35,382 nucleotides of DNA from Gammaproteobacteria bacterium UBA7449 (GCA_002477465.1 DLPV01000067.1:1-35382); one strand, 5' to 3'. Shown: positions 1 to 7,888, counted from the stretch's first letter. The notes: generated by a model from the sequence alone, not told the origin. Program-made: numbers and translations.

Positions 1-177
1 CGGCACCATTGCAATCTTGCGTTTATAGGTCGGAAGCAGGTGCATGCGCTGTGCGAAATGCTGAAAGAAGCGTTCGTAGGTCAATTCGCCTGCGACAACG
101 AAGACGGAGGAGATATGCATCGGGCCGCTCGCAGTCTCCGAATACAGGAAAGCGGCGTCGGTGGCGCTGAGTCTCAC
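1..177 (-). CDS. Wax ester synthase/diacylglycerol acyltransferase (WS/DGAT) family, N-terminal part only
   Basis: An open minus-strand frame of 59 codons runs off the left edge. It begins RLSATDAAFLYSE and continues SGPMHISSVFV and LLPTYKRKIAMVP. This is the N-terminal pattern of bacterial wax ester synthase/acyl-CoA:diacylglycerol acyltransferases (a TDAxFL block, then PMHxxx, then LP.fr.rl..vP). These enzymes join fatty acyl-CoA to an alcohol or diacylglycerol to make neutral storage lipids. The catalytic HHxxxDG motif would lie outside the window, so activity cannot be judged. The start is taken at the GTG at 177, just before RLSATD. No clear Shine-Dalgarno is visible and the frame is open further upstream, so the start is uncertain. 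It is divergent from the FMN dehydrogenase. Confidence 0.75.
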   Translation of the reverse strand, partial: MRLSATDAAFLYSETASGPMHISSVFVVAGELTYERFFQHFAQRMHLLPTYKRKIAMVP

Positions 178-445
178 GCAGGGATTCGTTAAATTGTCTT
201 GCAGTATTTTAGCATGAACCTGTCGATTACTTGCAAAGCATTTGGCTTCAATATTTGGGAAGCCCCGGGGCTCGATTTTATCCAGCCCAGCGCTGGACAA
301 GTGCAAGTGACAAGGCTAGTTTAAGAGCAATGAAAATGCGCCAGGCCGCTGTTTAAGCGGTACCTTTAGAGCGCTAGTCTGACGTTTCCATTAGCACAAT
401 AGAATGAGAACAACATAAACAGCCTCGCAGCAGTTGGAGAAGCCC

Positions 446-1702
446 ATGTCGAAAGAATTCAAAATGAAACCTGAGAATCGTCGTGATCCACGACTTGATC
501 GTCGAGACTTACTTAAGTTTTTGGCGGCCAGCCCTTTACTGACAACTTATTCTGCTTTTGCGCAGGAAGTCGAGGAAGTGTTAGGTGAGCGTCTACAAAA
601 TCCCTCAGAGGTGATCAATGTTTTTGAGATGGAAGCGGTAGCACGCAAGAATATTCCACCTGCGCACATGGGCTATCTCTCCACCGGTGTGGACAGTGAC
701 AATACGCTGCGTGCGAATCGCGATGGCTTTACCCGTTTCCAAATCAAACCTCGCAGACTCGTGGATGTCAGTGAGACTGATACCAATGTGAATATCCTGG
801 GTACGGAGGCGAGTTCGCCTATCTTTCTTTGCCCCGTTGGAAGTCAGGGTGCCTATAATGCCGAAGCGGAATTGGGCACGGCACGCGCTGCCGCCGCAAA
901 GGGTCATCATATGGTGTTGTCCACACAATCATCGACGCCAGTTGAAGCTGTGGCGGAAGCCAGGGGAGCCCCTATCTGGCACCAGCTATATCCAACCACG
1001 CGCTGGGAATACACCGTTGCGATGCTGCAACGGGCAGAAGCAGCAGGCTGCACCGCGGTTTGTTTAACCATCGATCTGCCTGGTGGGCGCAACACAGAAA
1101 CCCAGTCCATCATGATGCGCGATGATGATCGCACCTGCTCAAATTGCCACTCCGGTCAGGCCAAACCTATTTTTGATGGTTTGGACATGCGGGGTGTAGG
1201 CCTGAACAATCCGGCTCTGACCTGGGATGTTATTGGTCGCATGAAGGAAGTCACCAATATGAATGTCATTATTAAAGGCATCGAAGTTGGACCAGATGCG
1301 GCGCTTGCAGTGCAGTATGGGGCAGATGCGATCTGGGTTTCCAACCACGGTGGTCGCGCCGTTGAATCTGAGCGGGGCACTATCGAATGCCTGCCCGAAA
1401 TTGTCGCGGCGGTGAATGGCAGAATTCCCGTTATCGTGGACAGCGGCTTCCGTCGTGGCACGGATATCTATAAGGCGCTCGCGCTGGGTGCCTCTGCAGT
1501 TGGCATCGGCCGGCCTTATTGCTGGGGATTAGGTGCGTTTGGTCAGGCGGGAGTCGAGAGAGTGTTGGACCTGTTGAATCGCGAATTGCTGATCACAATG
1601 CGTGGTAGCGGCACGCCTACGATTGCGTCCATTGGTCCTGACTATGTCCATGATGCGGGCTACCGAGTTCCTCGAGGTACCCTGGGAAGAGAACAGCTCT
1701 AG
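446..1702 (+). CDS. Tat-exported FMN-dependent alpha-hydroxy-acid dehydrogenase with a CxxCH motif
   Basis: A 418-aa member of the FMN alpha-hydroxy-acid oxidase/dehydrogenase family (glycolate oxidase, L-lactate dehydrogenase, flavocytochrome b2), which oxidises 2-hydroxy acids to 2-oxo acids. The N-terminus has a twin-arginine leader (RRDLLKFLAASPLL, cleavage probably after AFAQ), so a periplasmic location is expected; classical members are cytosolic. Family residues are visible: the Tyr of GYLSTG, QLY in the active site, the catalytic His301 and Arg304 in SNHGGR, and the flavin-phosphate region RRGTDIYKALALGA. In the loop before LTWDVI there is CSNCH (residues 231-235), a c-type haem attachment motif that I do not associate with this family. 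ATG 446 is chosen because GGAG at 436-439 is correctly spaced; a TTG at 434 is also in frame. Electron acceptor and substrate are unknown. Confidence 0.9.
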   Translation: MSKEFKMKPENRRDPRLDRRDLLKFLAASPLLTTYSAFAQEVEEVLGERLQNPSEVINVFEMEAVARKNIPPAHMGYLSTGVDSDNTLRANRDGFTRFQIKPRRLVDVSETDTNVNILGTEASSPIFLCPVGSQGAYNAEAELGTARAAAAKGHHMVLSTQSSTPVEAVAEARGAPIWHQLYPTTRWEYTVAMLQRAEAAGCTAVCLTIDLPGGRNTETQSIMMRDDDRTCSNCHSGQAKPIFDGLDMRGVGLNNPALTWDVIGRMKEVTNMNVIIKGIEVGPDAALAVQYGADAIWVSNHGGRAVESERGTIECLPEIVAAVNGRIPVIVDSGFRRGTDIYKALALGASAVGIGRPYCWGLGAFGQAGVERVLDLLNRELLITMRGSGTPTIASIGPDYVHDAGYRVPRGTLGREQL

Positions 1703-1856
1703 ACTCATCGTGATGATCAGGCGCCTGGGCGCTGTTATTTACTGCCAGCGGGTGGTTTGAGGGCGGACCCAAGCTAAAGCTTATTTCGCAGAGCGGGATT
1801 GGCCGTCAAACAAACAAAGCGAAAAGATGCGAGAGATAACAGGTGAGGACAGAATC

Positions 1857-3194
1857 GTGAGAAAACTAGTTGGCAGTTTGGCGTTGATTTTTTGTACATC
1901 GCTATACGCACAAGTTAGCAATCAATGGAAAATAATTCACGCCGGTGCCCTGCTGGCGGATGCCAGGGAAGCGGTACAAACCGAGCAAAGCATCCTTGTC
2001 AGGAACAATGTCATTGTCGATATTCGAGATGGCTATGTTTCCCCTGGGGATGTGACTGGTACCGCAAATGCCCGCGTAATCGATCTTAGCAATCAGTTTG
2101 TCCTGCCAGGGTTGATCGATTCTCACACCCATATTCTCAGCCAGCAAGAACCCAATCCGCGTGAGGTCAGAGTGACTCGTTCGAATGAAATGAGCACCCT
2201 GATGGGCTACGAATTTGGCAAGCGTACTCTGCGGGCCGGATTTACCACGATTCGCAATGTCGGTGGCGCCAGAAATGCCATCTTCGCGCTCCGGGATGCT
2301 ATCAATCAGGGTATCGTAATGGGACCCCGCATTCGCGCAGCTGGACAGGGCATTACGCCTACCGGAGGTCATGGTGATGGCGGTGGATTTCGTGATGATA
2401 TTTTTCCCCATCCACACACTGGCGTTTGTGACGGCGTGGCGGAATGTCGCAAAGCTGTGCGCACTCAAGTTAAGTATGGTGCTGACCACATCAAATATGT
2501 TGCTACCGGTGGTGTGCTGAGCCAGACCGCCACTGGCACCGAGCAGCAGTTTACCGATGAAGAGCAAATAGCCCTGGTACAGGCCGCCCACGCCATGGGT
2601 CGCAAGGTAGCAGCCCATGCCCACGGCAAGGCGGGCATGATGGCTGCGTTGCGCGCAGGCGTTGATTCCATTGAGCATGGCTCGTATCTCGACGCTGAAG
2701 TCGCTGAGTTATTTGTGCAAACTGGCGCCTACTTAGTTCCGACGCTGATAGCCGGGCACACCGTGGAGCGTATCGCGACGGAACAGCCAGATTTTTTCGT
2801 TCCAGCAGTGCGGCAGAAAGCGCTTGAGGTTGGGCCAATCATGCGAAATGCGTTGCGGATCGCCCACGAGCGCGGCGTTAAGATCGCTTATGGCACCGAT
2901 GCCGGGGTTAACGATCATGGTACGAATGCTTACGAGGCTGTGCTGATGAATGAGGCCGGTATGCCTGCTCGGGAAATTCTTATTGCGGCAACGGTAAACG
3001 CCGCTGACCTGATGAGCTTGACCGATGTGACTGGCACCATTGAGGCGGGCAAAGACGCCGACATTATCGCCGTCAGCAGCAGCCCGCTGGAGGATCTGGC
3101 AACCCTGTTGCAACCCACTTTTGTGATGGCCAGGGGCAACGAAGTGGATCTGGATGTGCCGCCGGTCGACCTGTTTCCGTGGCCTAACTTTTAG
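1857..3194 (+). CDS. Exported amidohydrolase (imidazolonepropionase/Xaa-Pro dipeptidase-like)
   Basis: A 445-aa metal-dependent amidohydrolase. Visible landmarks of the TIM-barrel metal site, in order, are HTH within GLIDSHTHI, the Lys of HIKYVATGG (usually carbamylated), the His of AHAHG, the His of SIEHGSYLD and the Asp of YGTDAGV. A C-terminal beta-sandwich part follows (GTIEAGKDADIIAV). The N-terminus is a signal peptide (RKLVGSLALIFCTSLYAQ), so the enzyme should be periplasmic. Relatives of this exported subfamily hydrolyse N-acyl or peptide-like bonds, including prolyl dipeptides, but the substrate here cannot be read. GTG 1857 is preferred because it puts the charged n-region at the start and follows GGTGAGGA; ATG 1827 is in frame and possible. 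The next frame starts 11 bp after the stop. Confidence 0.88.
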   Translation: MRKLVGSLALIFCTSLYAQVSNQWKIIHAGALLADAREAVQTEQSILVRNNVIVDIRDGYVSPGDVTGTANARVIDLSNQFVLPGLIDSHTHILSQQEPNPREVRVTRSNEMSTLMGYEFGKRTLRAGFTTIRNVGGARNAIFALRDAINQGIVMGPRIRAAGQGITPTGGHGDGGGFRDDIFPHPHTGVCDGVAECRKAVRTQVKYGADHIKYVATGGVLSQTATGTEQQFTDEEQIALVQAAHAMGRKVAAHAHGKAGMMAALRAGVDSIEHGSYLDAEVAELFVQTGAYLVPTLIAGHTVERIATEQPDFFVPAVRQKALEVGPIMRNALRIAHERGVKIAYGTDAGVNDHGTNAYEAVLMNEAGMPAREILIAATVNAADLMSLTDVTGTIEAGKDADIIAVSSSPLEDLATLLQPTFVMARGNEVDLDVPPVDLFPWPNF

Positions 3195-3205
3195 CCACTC
3201 ATGGC

Positions 3206-3834
3206 GTGGAATTGACAGGGATATCAGTTAGGCGAACTCAAGTTAGCCATAGCTTTGCGCCAGCGCTTCTGTTCTCCATCTTCTGTATAGTTTCGTCTCC
3301 AGGACAGGCGCAACCTCTATCAGAACGCTACCCGGATATTCACGCGGAACTCGTGCAGATGGCGGATGACTATCTGAGCTTTCGCGAACTGCAGGGTTTT
3401 AATGTCGACATGAGCCTTAGGGAGGCCTATTGCTGGCAGGACGAAATAGCGGGAATTATGTCGCCAACCATGGGCGGCATAGCAGGCTATGAAGCGGGCG
3501 GGCATGATTCTGGCCCGGGCTTTCCCACTTTCCCGCCAGAGGGCATCCGGGGAATTATTCTTGAGGGCATGATGCGTCCATCTGGCACTAGGGTGGGTCA
3601 TGAGCAGTTTCGTCGAGGGTTTCTGGAGGCGGGCTTTGGCATGCCGGTCCTGTTCGTGCAGGGTGCGGAAGACTGCTATTCGGTGACTTCTGAGGTGCAA
3701 AAGTACACATCGGAGATCAATGCGCTGATGAAAAATACTTTGGTCATCGAGGGGGCAGCCACAGCGAGTTCTGGCTACGCGAGGGGTTTCTCGCCGAGTT
3801 GAATCAGCATCTAGGCCCATTGTTAATCGATTAG
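3206..3834 (+). pseudogene. Chimeric pseudogene: hydratase N-terminal part fused to alpha/beta-hydrolase C-terminal part, with a frameshift
   Basis: The first ~130 codons encode a signal peptide and a segment like the exported 2-keto-4-pentenoate hydratase/FAA-hydrolase relatives (YLSFRELQGF, MSLREAYCWQDE, GFPTFPPEGIRGIILEGM). From about 3600 the frame changes family and reads like the end of an alpha/beta hydrolase of the prolyl-aminopeptidase type (FGMPVLFVQGAEDCYSVT, then LVIEG). At 3751-3755 there is a run of five Gs. With one more G the frame would continue as GGSHSEFWLREGFLAELNQ to a TAG at 3832-3834, giving the expected catalytic His and terminal helix. As read, the frame stops at 3802. 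The join is in frame, so an older deletion probably fused two genes and a later 1-bp loss broke the product. The GTG start at 3206 has no good ribosome site. Confidence 0.75.
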
Positions 3835-3868
3835 AGTGAATAGATTCATGATCTGAATCTATTTACTC
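3834..3868. repeat. 15-bp inverted repeat with 5-base loop
   Basis: GAGTGAATAGATTCA (3834-3848) is mirrored by TGAATCTATTTACTC (3854-3868) around TGATC, with one G/T position in the stem. It sits just after the chimeric pseudogene and 52 bp before the next gene. There is no T-run after the stem, so it is not a standard intrinsic terminator. It could be an operator, an mRNA 3'-end stabiliser or a mobile-element scar. Confidence 0.6.
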
Positions 3869-3919
3869 CCTCAAATGGCTGACTTAGCATCGAGACAGGT
3901 TTAGACAGGGGGAATAACA

Positions 3920-4591
3920 ATGCAAAAAAATAAGATCCTTATAGCCGTCGCGACAGCAGTGGGCGTGGCACTTCCAACCTTTACTATTTTGGCCCAACAG
4001 GATGACGAAGAGCCGCCAGAGATGGGCGTGTTTCTTACCAGCGTGGGACAAGGCAATGGCGGCGACCTGGGTGGTCTGACGGGCGCCGATGCCCATTGCC
4101 AGCAGCTGGCTTCCAATGCAGGGGTGGGGCATCGCACCTGGCACGCCTATCTGAGCACTCAAGGTCCACACGCGGTGAACGCACATGATCGTATTGGGGA
4201 GGGTCCCTGGGCCAATGCCAACGGTCTGGTCATGGCCACTGGTGTGGAAAACTTGCACTACGACAACTCCAACTTCAATTGGACTTTCATGCTGGATGAG
4301 AACGGCAACCAGTTCGCTTCTCGAATAGATGGTGACCCTGATTTCACTGAACATGATGTGCTCACTGGCACCCAGATTGACGGCACTGCTTTTCCCCCGG
4401 GCAATGACATGACCTGCAGTAACTGGACCAGCAGCAGCGAAGGCAGTGCGCGCGTGGGTCACGCCGATCGCTATTCGTTCACCACTCCAGGCTCGCCCTG
4501 GAATTCTTCCCACGGCACGCCAGGCTGCACGCAGGAGAATCTGGTAAGTGTGGGCGGAGCAGGATTGTTTTACTGTTTTGCGATAGACTAG
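3920..4591 (+). CDS. Secreted lectin/endostatin-like domain protein
   Basis: A 223-aa exported protein with a clear signal peptide (MQKNKILIAVATAVGVALP, cleavage near LAQQ). The mature part has the pattern of a bacterial family with a C-type-lectin or endostatin-like fold: GVFLTSVGQGNGGDLGGL, GADAHCQQLA, TWHAYLST, DRIGEGPW, and later TCSNWTSS and GLFYCFAID. The spaced cysteines probably form disulfides. A polysaccharide or surface-binding role is an inference from the fold only; no catalytic residues can be named. The ATG follows a good purine-rich site (AGGGGGAAT) and an intrinsic terminator lies directly behind the stop codon, so it looks monocistronic. Confidence 0.7.
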   Translation: MQKNKILIAVATAVGVALPTFTILAQQDDEEPPEMGVFLTSVGQGNGGDLGGLTGADAHCQQLASNAGVGHRTWHAYLSTQGPHAVNAHDRIGEGPWANANGLVMATGVENLHYDNSNFNWTFMLDENGNQFASRIDGDPDFTEHDVLTGTQIDGTAFPPGNDMTCSNWTSSSEGSARVGHADRYSFTTPGSPWNSSHGTPGCTQENLVSVGGAGLFYCFAID

Positions 4592-4610
4592 GAATCTCAG
4601 GAAGGCGGAC

Positions 4611-4649
4611 AGGCCACGGCCCTTGTCGGGACGTGGCCTGTTTTGTTTT
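4611..4649 (+). terminator. Rho-independent terminator of the lectin-like gene
   Basis: The stem AGGCCACG (4611-4618) pairs with CGTGGCCT (4632-4639) and is followed by GTTTTGTTTT. It lies 20 bp after the stop at 4591. Confidence 0.85.
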
Positions 4650-4685
4650 AGGCGTCAGTTAGTGAAAACTTGCTTGGGAATCACT

Positions 4686-5465
4686 ATGGTTGATATGACT
4701 GCGCCCGCGACTGCGGGTAACGAAGCGCTGGAGGTTTTCTCTTCAGCACAGCGACGCTTGTTGCGCAAAATTATTGCGGGGCTTGGCTGGCCCGTGGTGT
4801 TGTTACTGATCTTTGTGGGTCTTGGCTCGTTATTCAGTCGCGTTGGCTTCATGACCTCGGCGTTCTCGCAAGAGGTGGCAGATCCCGAAGCGGCCTTTAA
4901 CGCTTTTGACATTCGTTATGTTCAACACTACCTGATGGTATGGAGCCACCTGGTGGTGGGGTTCATTGTCTATGCTATGGCCCCATTCCAGTTTATCCCT
5001 ACTATTCGCAAACGCTGGACCAAGTTTCATCGCTGGAATGGCAGAGTTTGGTTGCTGTGTGGAGGCATCGCGGGATTCACCGGCGCGTTTATTGGTGTGG
5101 TGTGGCCATTCACCGGCCATGAAGGCTTCGGTCTGGTTCAGACGTCTATAAATGCAATCATTGGTCCTTATACCTTGTTCTGTTTATATAAAGCTTATGG
5201 CTGTGTGCGGGCGAAGGAATTTGGTGCGCATCGGGAATGGATGGTGCGCAGCTTCGCGCTGATGCTTGGGGTGGCGACGCAGCGGGCACTCATGCTGATT
5301 TTGATTCCTGCAACCGGGCTTGGTGTAGAAGTTATGTTTGCTTCCATGATGGTGTTGGGTATGGTGATAAACATCGCCGTTGCTGAGATGTGGATTCAGT
5401 TAACTCGGACACCGGGTAACGGCAACCGACACTGGAAAGATCTGGATAGACAATATGCTGTATGA
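4686..5465 (+). CDS. DUF2306 family integral membrane protein
   Basis: A 259-aa polytopic protein with about six membrane segments (around WPVVLLLIFVGLG, WSHLVVGFIVYAM, VWLLCGGIAGFTG, IIGPYTLFCLY, LMLGVATQRALML and SMMVLGMVINIAV). The conserved loop features of DUF2306 are present: WSH in the second segment, FHRWNGRVW before the third, and GAHREWMVRS before the fifth. The family has no firmly assigned function; the repeated His residues suggest haem or quinone chemistry, but that is a guess. The frame is open upstream to 4623, but that part lies inside the preceding terminator, so ATG 4686 (after TTGGGAA) is the likely start. Its last 11 bp overlap the nitroreductase start, suggesting translational coupling. 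Confidence 0.8.
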   Translation: MVDMTAPATAGNEALEVFSSAQRRLLRKIIAGLGWPVVLLLIFVGLGSLFSRVGFMTSAFSQEVADPEAAFNAFDIRYVQHYLMVWSHLVVGFIVYAMAPFQFIPTIRKRWTKFHRWNGRVWLLCGGIAGFTGAFIGVVWPFTGHEGFGLVQTSINAIIGPYTLFCLYKAYGCVRAKEFGAHREWMVRSFALMLGVATQRALMLILIPATGLGVEVMFASMMVLGMVINIAVAEMWIQLTRTPGNGNRHWKDLDRQYAV

Positions 5466-6132
5466 CGAAGTAGTAAAAGGAAGACGCAGTATTCGAGGTT
5501 ACCAGAAAAAGCCGGTACCCAAGTCTTTGATAAAGGAAGTGATCGAGATGGCCATGCGCGCCCCTTCGTCACTGAATACCCAGCCCTGGAACTTCTATGT
5601 CGTTGCGGGTGAGCCCCTGGACAAGATTCGCGCCGGCAACACTGAGCGTAATCTGGCCGGTGTGCCTGATTCGAGGGAGTTCCGTAATCACGGTGCCTAT
5701 GAGGGTGTACATAGGGAACGGCAAATCGGCATAGCCAAGCAATTGTTCAAGGTGATGAAAATTGAGCGTGATGACAAAGAGGCCAGACAGAGTTGGGTGC
5801 TCAGGGGCTTTCGCCAGTTCGATGCGCCAGTCTCGGTGGTTGTAACCTACGACCGTTCCATACATGGTGGTGATATCGCGCCGTTCGATTGTGGTGGCGT
5901 CACCAATGCGCTAGTCAATGCCGCCTGGTCGCGAGGCCTGGGATGTGTCATCAACAGCCAAGGGATCATGCAATCCCCTGTCGTGCGAGAGCACGCCGGC
6001 ATTCCTGATGACCAGGTCATTATGATCTGTGTTGCCATGGGCTATCCAGATGTCAGTTTTCCCGCCAATGCGGTTGTCTCTGAAAGAAAGGCAGTGGATG
6101 AGGCGGCGGTATTTGTTGGGTTCGAGGACTAG
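5455..6132 (+). CDS. Nitroreductase family FMN oxidoreductase
   Basis: A 225-aa nitroreductase-fold protein. The N-terminal FMN-binding block is classical (VKGRRSIRGYQKKPV, then APSSLNTQPWNFYVV), and the C-terminal part has the dimer/FMN segment LGCVINSQGI and the closing GYPDVSFPAN block. Such enzymes form homodimers that use NAD(P)H to reduce nitroaromatics, quinones or enones; the physiological substrate cannot be read. The ATG at 5455 lies within the end of the DUF2306 gene (11-bp overlap), so the two are probably one transcription unit and coupled in translation. Confidence 0.88.
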   Translation: MLYDEVVKGRRSIRGYQKKPVPKSLIKEVIEMAMRAPSSLNTQPWNFYVVAGEPLDKIRAGNTERNLAGVPDSREFRNHGAYEGVHRERQIGIAKQLFKVMKIERDDKEARQSWVLRGFRQFDAPVSVVVTYDRSIHGGDIAPFDCGGVTNALVNAAWSRGLGCVINSQGIMQSPVVREHAGIPDDQVIMICVAMGYPDVSFPANAVVSERKAVDEAAVFVGFED

Positions 6133-6248
6133 CATTCCGGTCAAAGCTGCCGCCGAGCAGTTCTCTTGCTAGACTCTATTAAGAGTTAGGATCTAAAAAA
6201 CCCTACGGTATTTTAAGTATTAGACCTGACGCTATCAATTAGCTTGTA

Positions 6249-6482
6249 TTATTCTGAGCCGCAAGGCTCGGAGAGTTTCCTGCCCAGATCCTGCAGCATA
6301 CCTAATAGAATGGCGTCTACTTGATGGATGTTCTCTCCTTGCTCGCTGTCGGGCAGCATGATTTGCGCGGGATTGCCTGGCGCCGCAGGAATATAGGAGA
6401 GAATGCCCGGTGCCACGCCAACCGGGAAGCCGTTGTTTGCACTCACCGCTTTTCCACCAACAAAGTCGGGTCTCTGCTAAGA
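6249..6482 (-). pseudogene. Unidentified gene remnant or small gene downstream of the TetR gene
   Basis: After a TAG at about 6480-6482 on the minus strand, an open frame reads DFVGGKAVSANNGFPVG, then GILSYIPAAPGNPAQIM, and ends at a TAA at 6249. The only plausible start is the GTG at 6446 (65 aa), with no good ribosome site. The composition is protein-like and the frame is on the same strand as the TetR gene, 23 bp beyond its stop, but I do not recognise the family. It looks more like the C-terminal stub of a lost gene than a full one. The rest of 6133-6505 holds only short AT-rich hairpins (for example ACTCT/AGAGT near 6170). Confidence 0.3.
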
Positions 6483-6505
6483 GTGCATTCGAATTCCCGA
6501 CAATC

Positions 6506-7108
6506 TTATTTGGTTACTGACTGCAGAAAAACCTCAGCCAATTGCTTGACCATTTTTCTGAATTCCTCTGTGTTGTTGGCTTTCTTTTTCACGCCGTTCA
6601 CGCCAGTGAACAGGAGTTCGACAAAAGCCTTGGGCTTGAGCGGGCTGTTTCCAAAATTGACCTCACCTGCCTGCTCGGCGTCGCTGAGCGTCTTGGCCAG
6701 GGCGGCATGTAATCTGACGATGTCTTTCATCATTAATTCCGAGGCCAGGCTCTGGCTAATGTCCATTAGTTCAGCGCCATGGGGAGAGTCGGCAATCGGC
6801 TCGTAGAAGATGCGCTCAAACACCAGCAGTGCTTCGATAACGCGCTCGTTTGTGTCACCGCCGCCTGCTAGCACGTCCAGTGCCTGCTCTATGGCCTGAT
6901 CAAGACGAAACGCCGCGAGCCCCTGAAACAGGTTTTCCTTGTTAGCAAACATCAAATACAGTGCAGGCCGCGAAATACCAGCGGCTTGGGCAATGTCATT
7001 CATGGTGGTGCGTCGGAATCCATACTGCGCGAACACAGTCGCGGCAGCTTCATAGACAGCTTCGCGTTTGGCTCTATGCCGTTCAATACTCGTTTCAGGT
7101 TTATTCAT
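6506..7108 (-). CDS. TetR/AcrR family transcriptional regulator
   Basis: A 200-aa TetR-type repressor. The N-terminal helix-turn-helix is clear (AAATVFAQYGFRRTTMNDIAQAAGISRPALYLMF split over residues ~20-54; key motif TTMNDIAQAAGIS then LYLMFANKENLF). The C-terminal ligand/dimer domain is long and variable, as is usual. It is divergent from the molybdenum hydroxylase operon with a 270-bp gap, so control of that operon by an aromatic or N-heterocyclic ligand is a reasonable inference. A 10-bp palindrome over its own predicted -10 suggests autorepression. Confidence 0.9.
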   Translation of the reverse strand: MNKPETSIERHRAKREAVYEAAATVFAQYGFRRTTMNDIAQAAGISRPALYLMFANKENLFQGLAAFRLDQAIEQALDVLAGGGDTNERVIEALLVFERIFYEPIADSPHGAELMDISQSLASELMMKDIVRLHAALAKTLSDAEQAGEVNFGNSPLKPKAFVELLFTGVNGVKKKANNTEEFRKMVKQLAEVFLQSVTK

Positions 7109-7148
7109 CGTGGAATTTCCAACCGAGGGAGTGCACTCACCAATGGAT

Positions 7149-7179
7149 TAGTATACTATTGACATGAACATTCTGACAA
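7149..7179 (-). promoter_or_regulatory. Predicted tetR promoter with overlapping palindromic operator
   Basis: On the minus strand TTGTCA (plus 7174-7179) and TATACT (plus 7150-7155) are spaced by 18 bp, a good sigma-70 pair. The -10 lies within the perfect 10-bp palindrome TAGTATACTA (7149-7158), placed as a TetR half-site dyad would be for autoregulation. The same block contains a wider TGACAT/ATGTCA pair (7160-7165, 7192-7197). Confidence 0.45.
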
Positions 7180-7378
7180 AAAGTAACTAATATGTCAGCT
7201 TTTATAATCATGCGTACGAGCATTTGCTTAGCCGTGTGTTTAAGCGCGTGTTTTAAACAAAAAGTGCAGCGGGACGTAGCCCCGAGCACTTTCTAACAAG
7301 ATTTCGATGACTATAAGTCCGGCTCTCTGAGCGATTAAGTTTTTAAGGCTTCCATCCTGAAATAAACTGGAGGAGATA

Positions 7379-7888
7379 ATGAGCACTTCTTTCTGGATTA
7401 ATGGCGAACAGCAGACGGTGGATGTCGACCCGTCCAAGCCGCTGCTCTGGGTAATAAGAGAGCAGCTAGCACTAACAGGCACAAAATTTGGCTGCGGCAT
7501 TGCGCAGTGTGGAGCCTGCACGGTGCACATTGATGGGCAAGCCATGCGCTCCTGCGTGACACCCATCTCAAGAGTCGAAGGCCGTCAGGTTACGACCATC
7601 GAGGGATTACGCAGCGACGACGGCGAACTGCATCCACTGCAGCAGGCCTGGATTGAACATCAGGTGCCTCAGTGTGGTTACTGCCAAGCCGGTCAACTGA
7701 TGTCGGCTTCCGCCTTGCTATCGAACAATCCCAGTCCCTCTGATGCCGATATTGATGCAGCCATGAGCGGTAACATCTGTCGCTGCGGCATGTATGGGCG
7801 CATTCGTGAAGCTATTAAGACCACCAGCGTGGCATCTGCCACTCATGAGAAACTGTTCTACAACGGAGCGGAGGTGGAAAATGTCTAA
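7379..7888 (+). CDS. iorA: (2Fe-2S) small subunit of xanthine-dehydrogenase-family molybdenum hydroxylase (IorA-like)
   Basis: A 169-aa ferredoxin-like subunit. The plant-type [2Fe-2S] site is C39, C44, C47 and C59 (FGCGIAQCGACTVH, then SC); the second, all-helical [2Fe-2S] domain has C99, C102, C134 and C136 (CGYC, then NICRCGMYGRI). This length and the absence of a FAD domain match the two-subunit isoquinoline 1-oxidoreductase/aldehyde oxidoreductase type. It passes electrons from the molybdenum centre of the next gene product, probably to a membrane or periplasmic cytochrome. GGAGGAG at 7369-7375 sets the ATG. The stop overlaps the start of the large subunit by 8 bp. The symbol marks homology only; isoquinoline as substrate is not established. 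Confidence 0.88.
   Translation: MSTSFWINGEQQTVDVDPSKPLLWVIREQLALTGTKFGCGIAQCGACTVHIDGQAMRSCVTPISRVEGRQVTTIEGLRSDDGELHPLQQAWIEHQVPQCGYCQAGQLMSASALLSNNPSPSDADIDAAMSGNICRCGMYGRIREAIKTTSVASATHEKLFYNGAEVENV

Noticed and set aside
1902..2678. Long minus-strand frame (258 codons)
   Set aside because: It lies wholly opposite the amidohydrolase, whose metal-site motifs are clear; no family pattern and no ribosome site.
3884..4513. Minus-strand frame of 209 codons
   Set aside because: Antisense to the secreted lectin-like gene and composed of unrelated low-similarity residues.
4623..4685. Upstream extension of the DUF2306 protein
   Set aside because: It would start inside the intrinsic terminator at 4611-4649 and adds residues not seen in the family.
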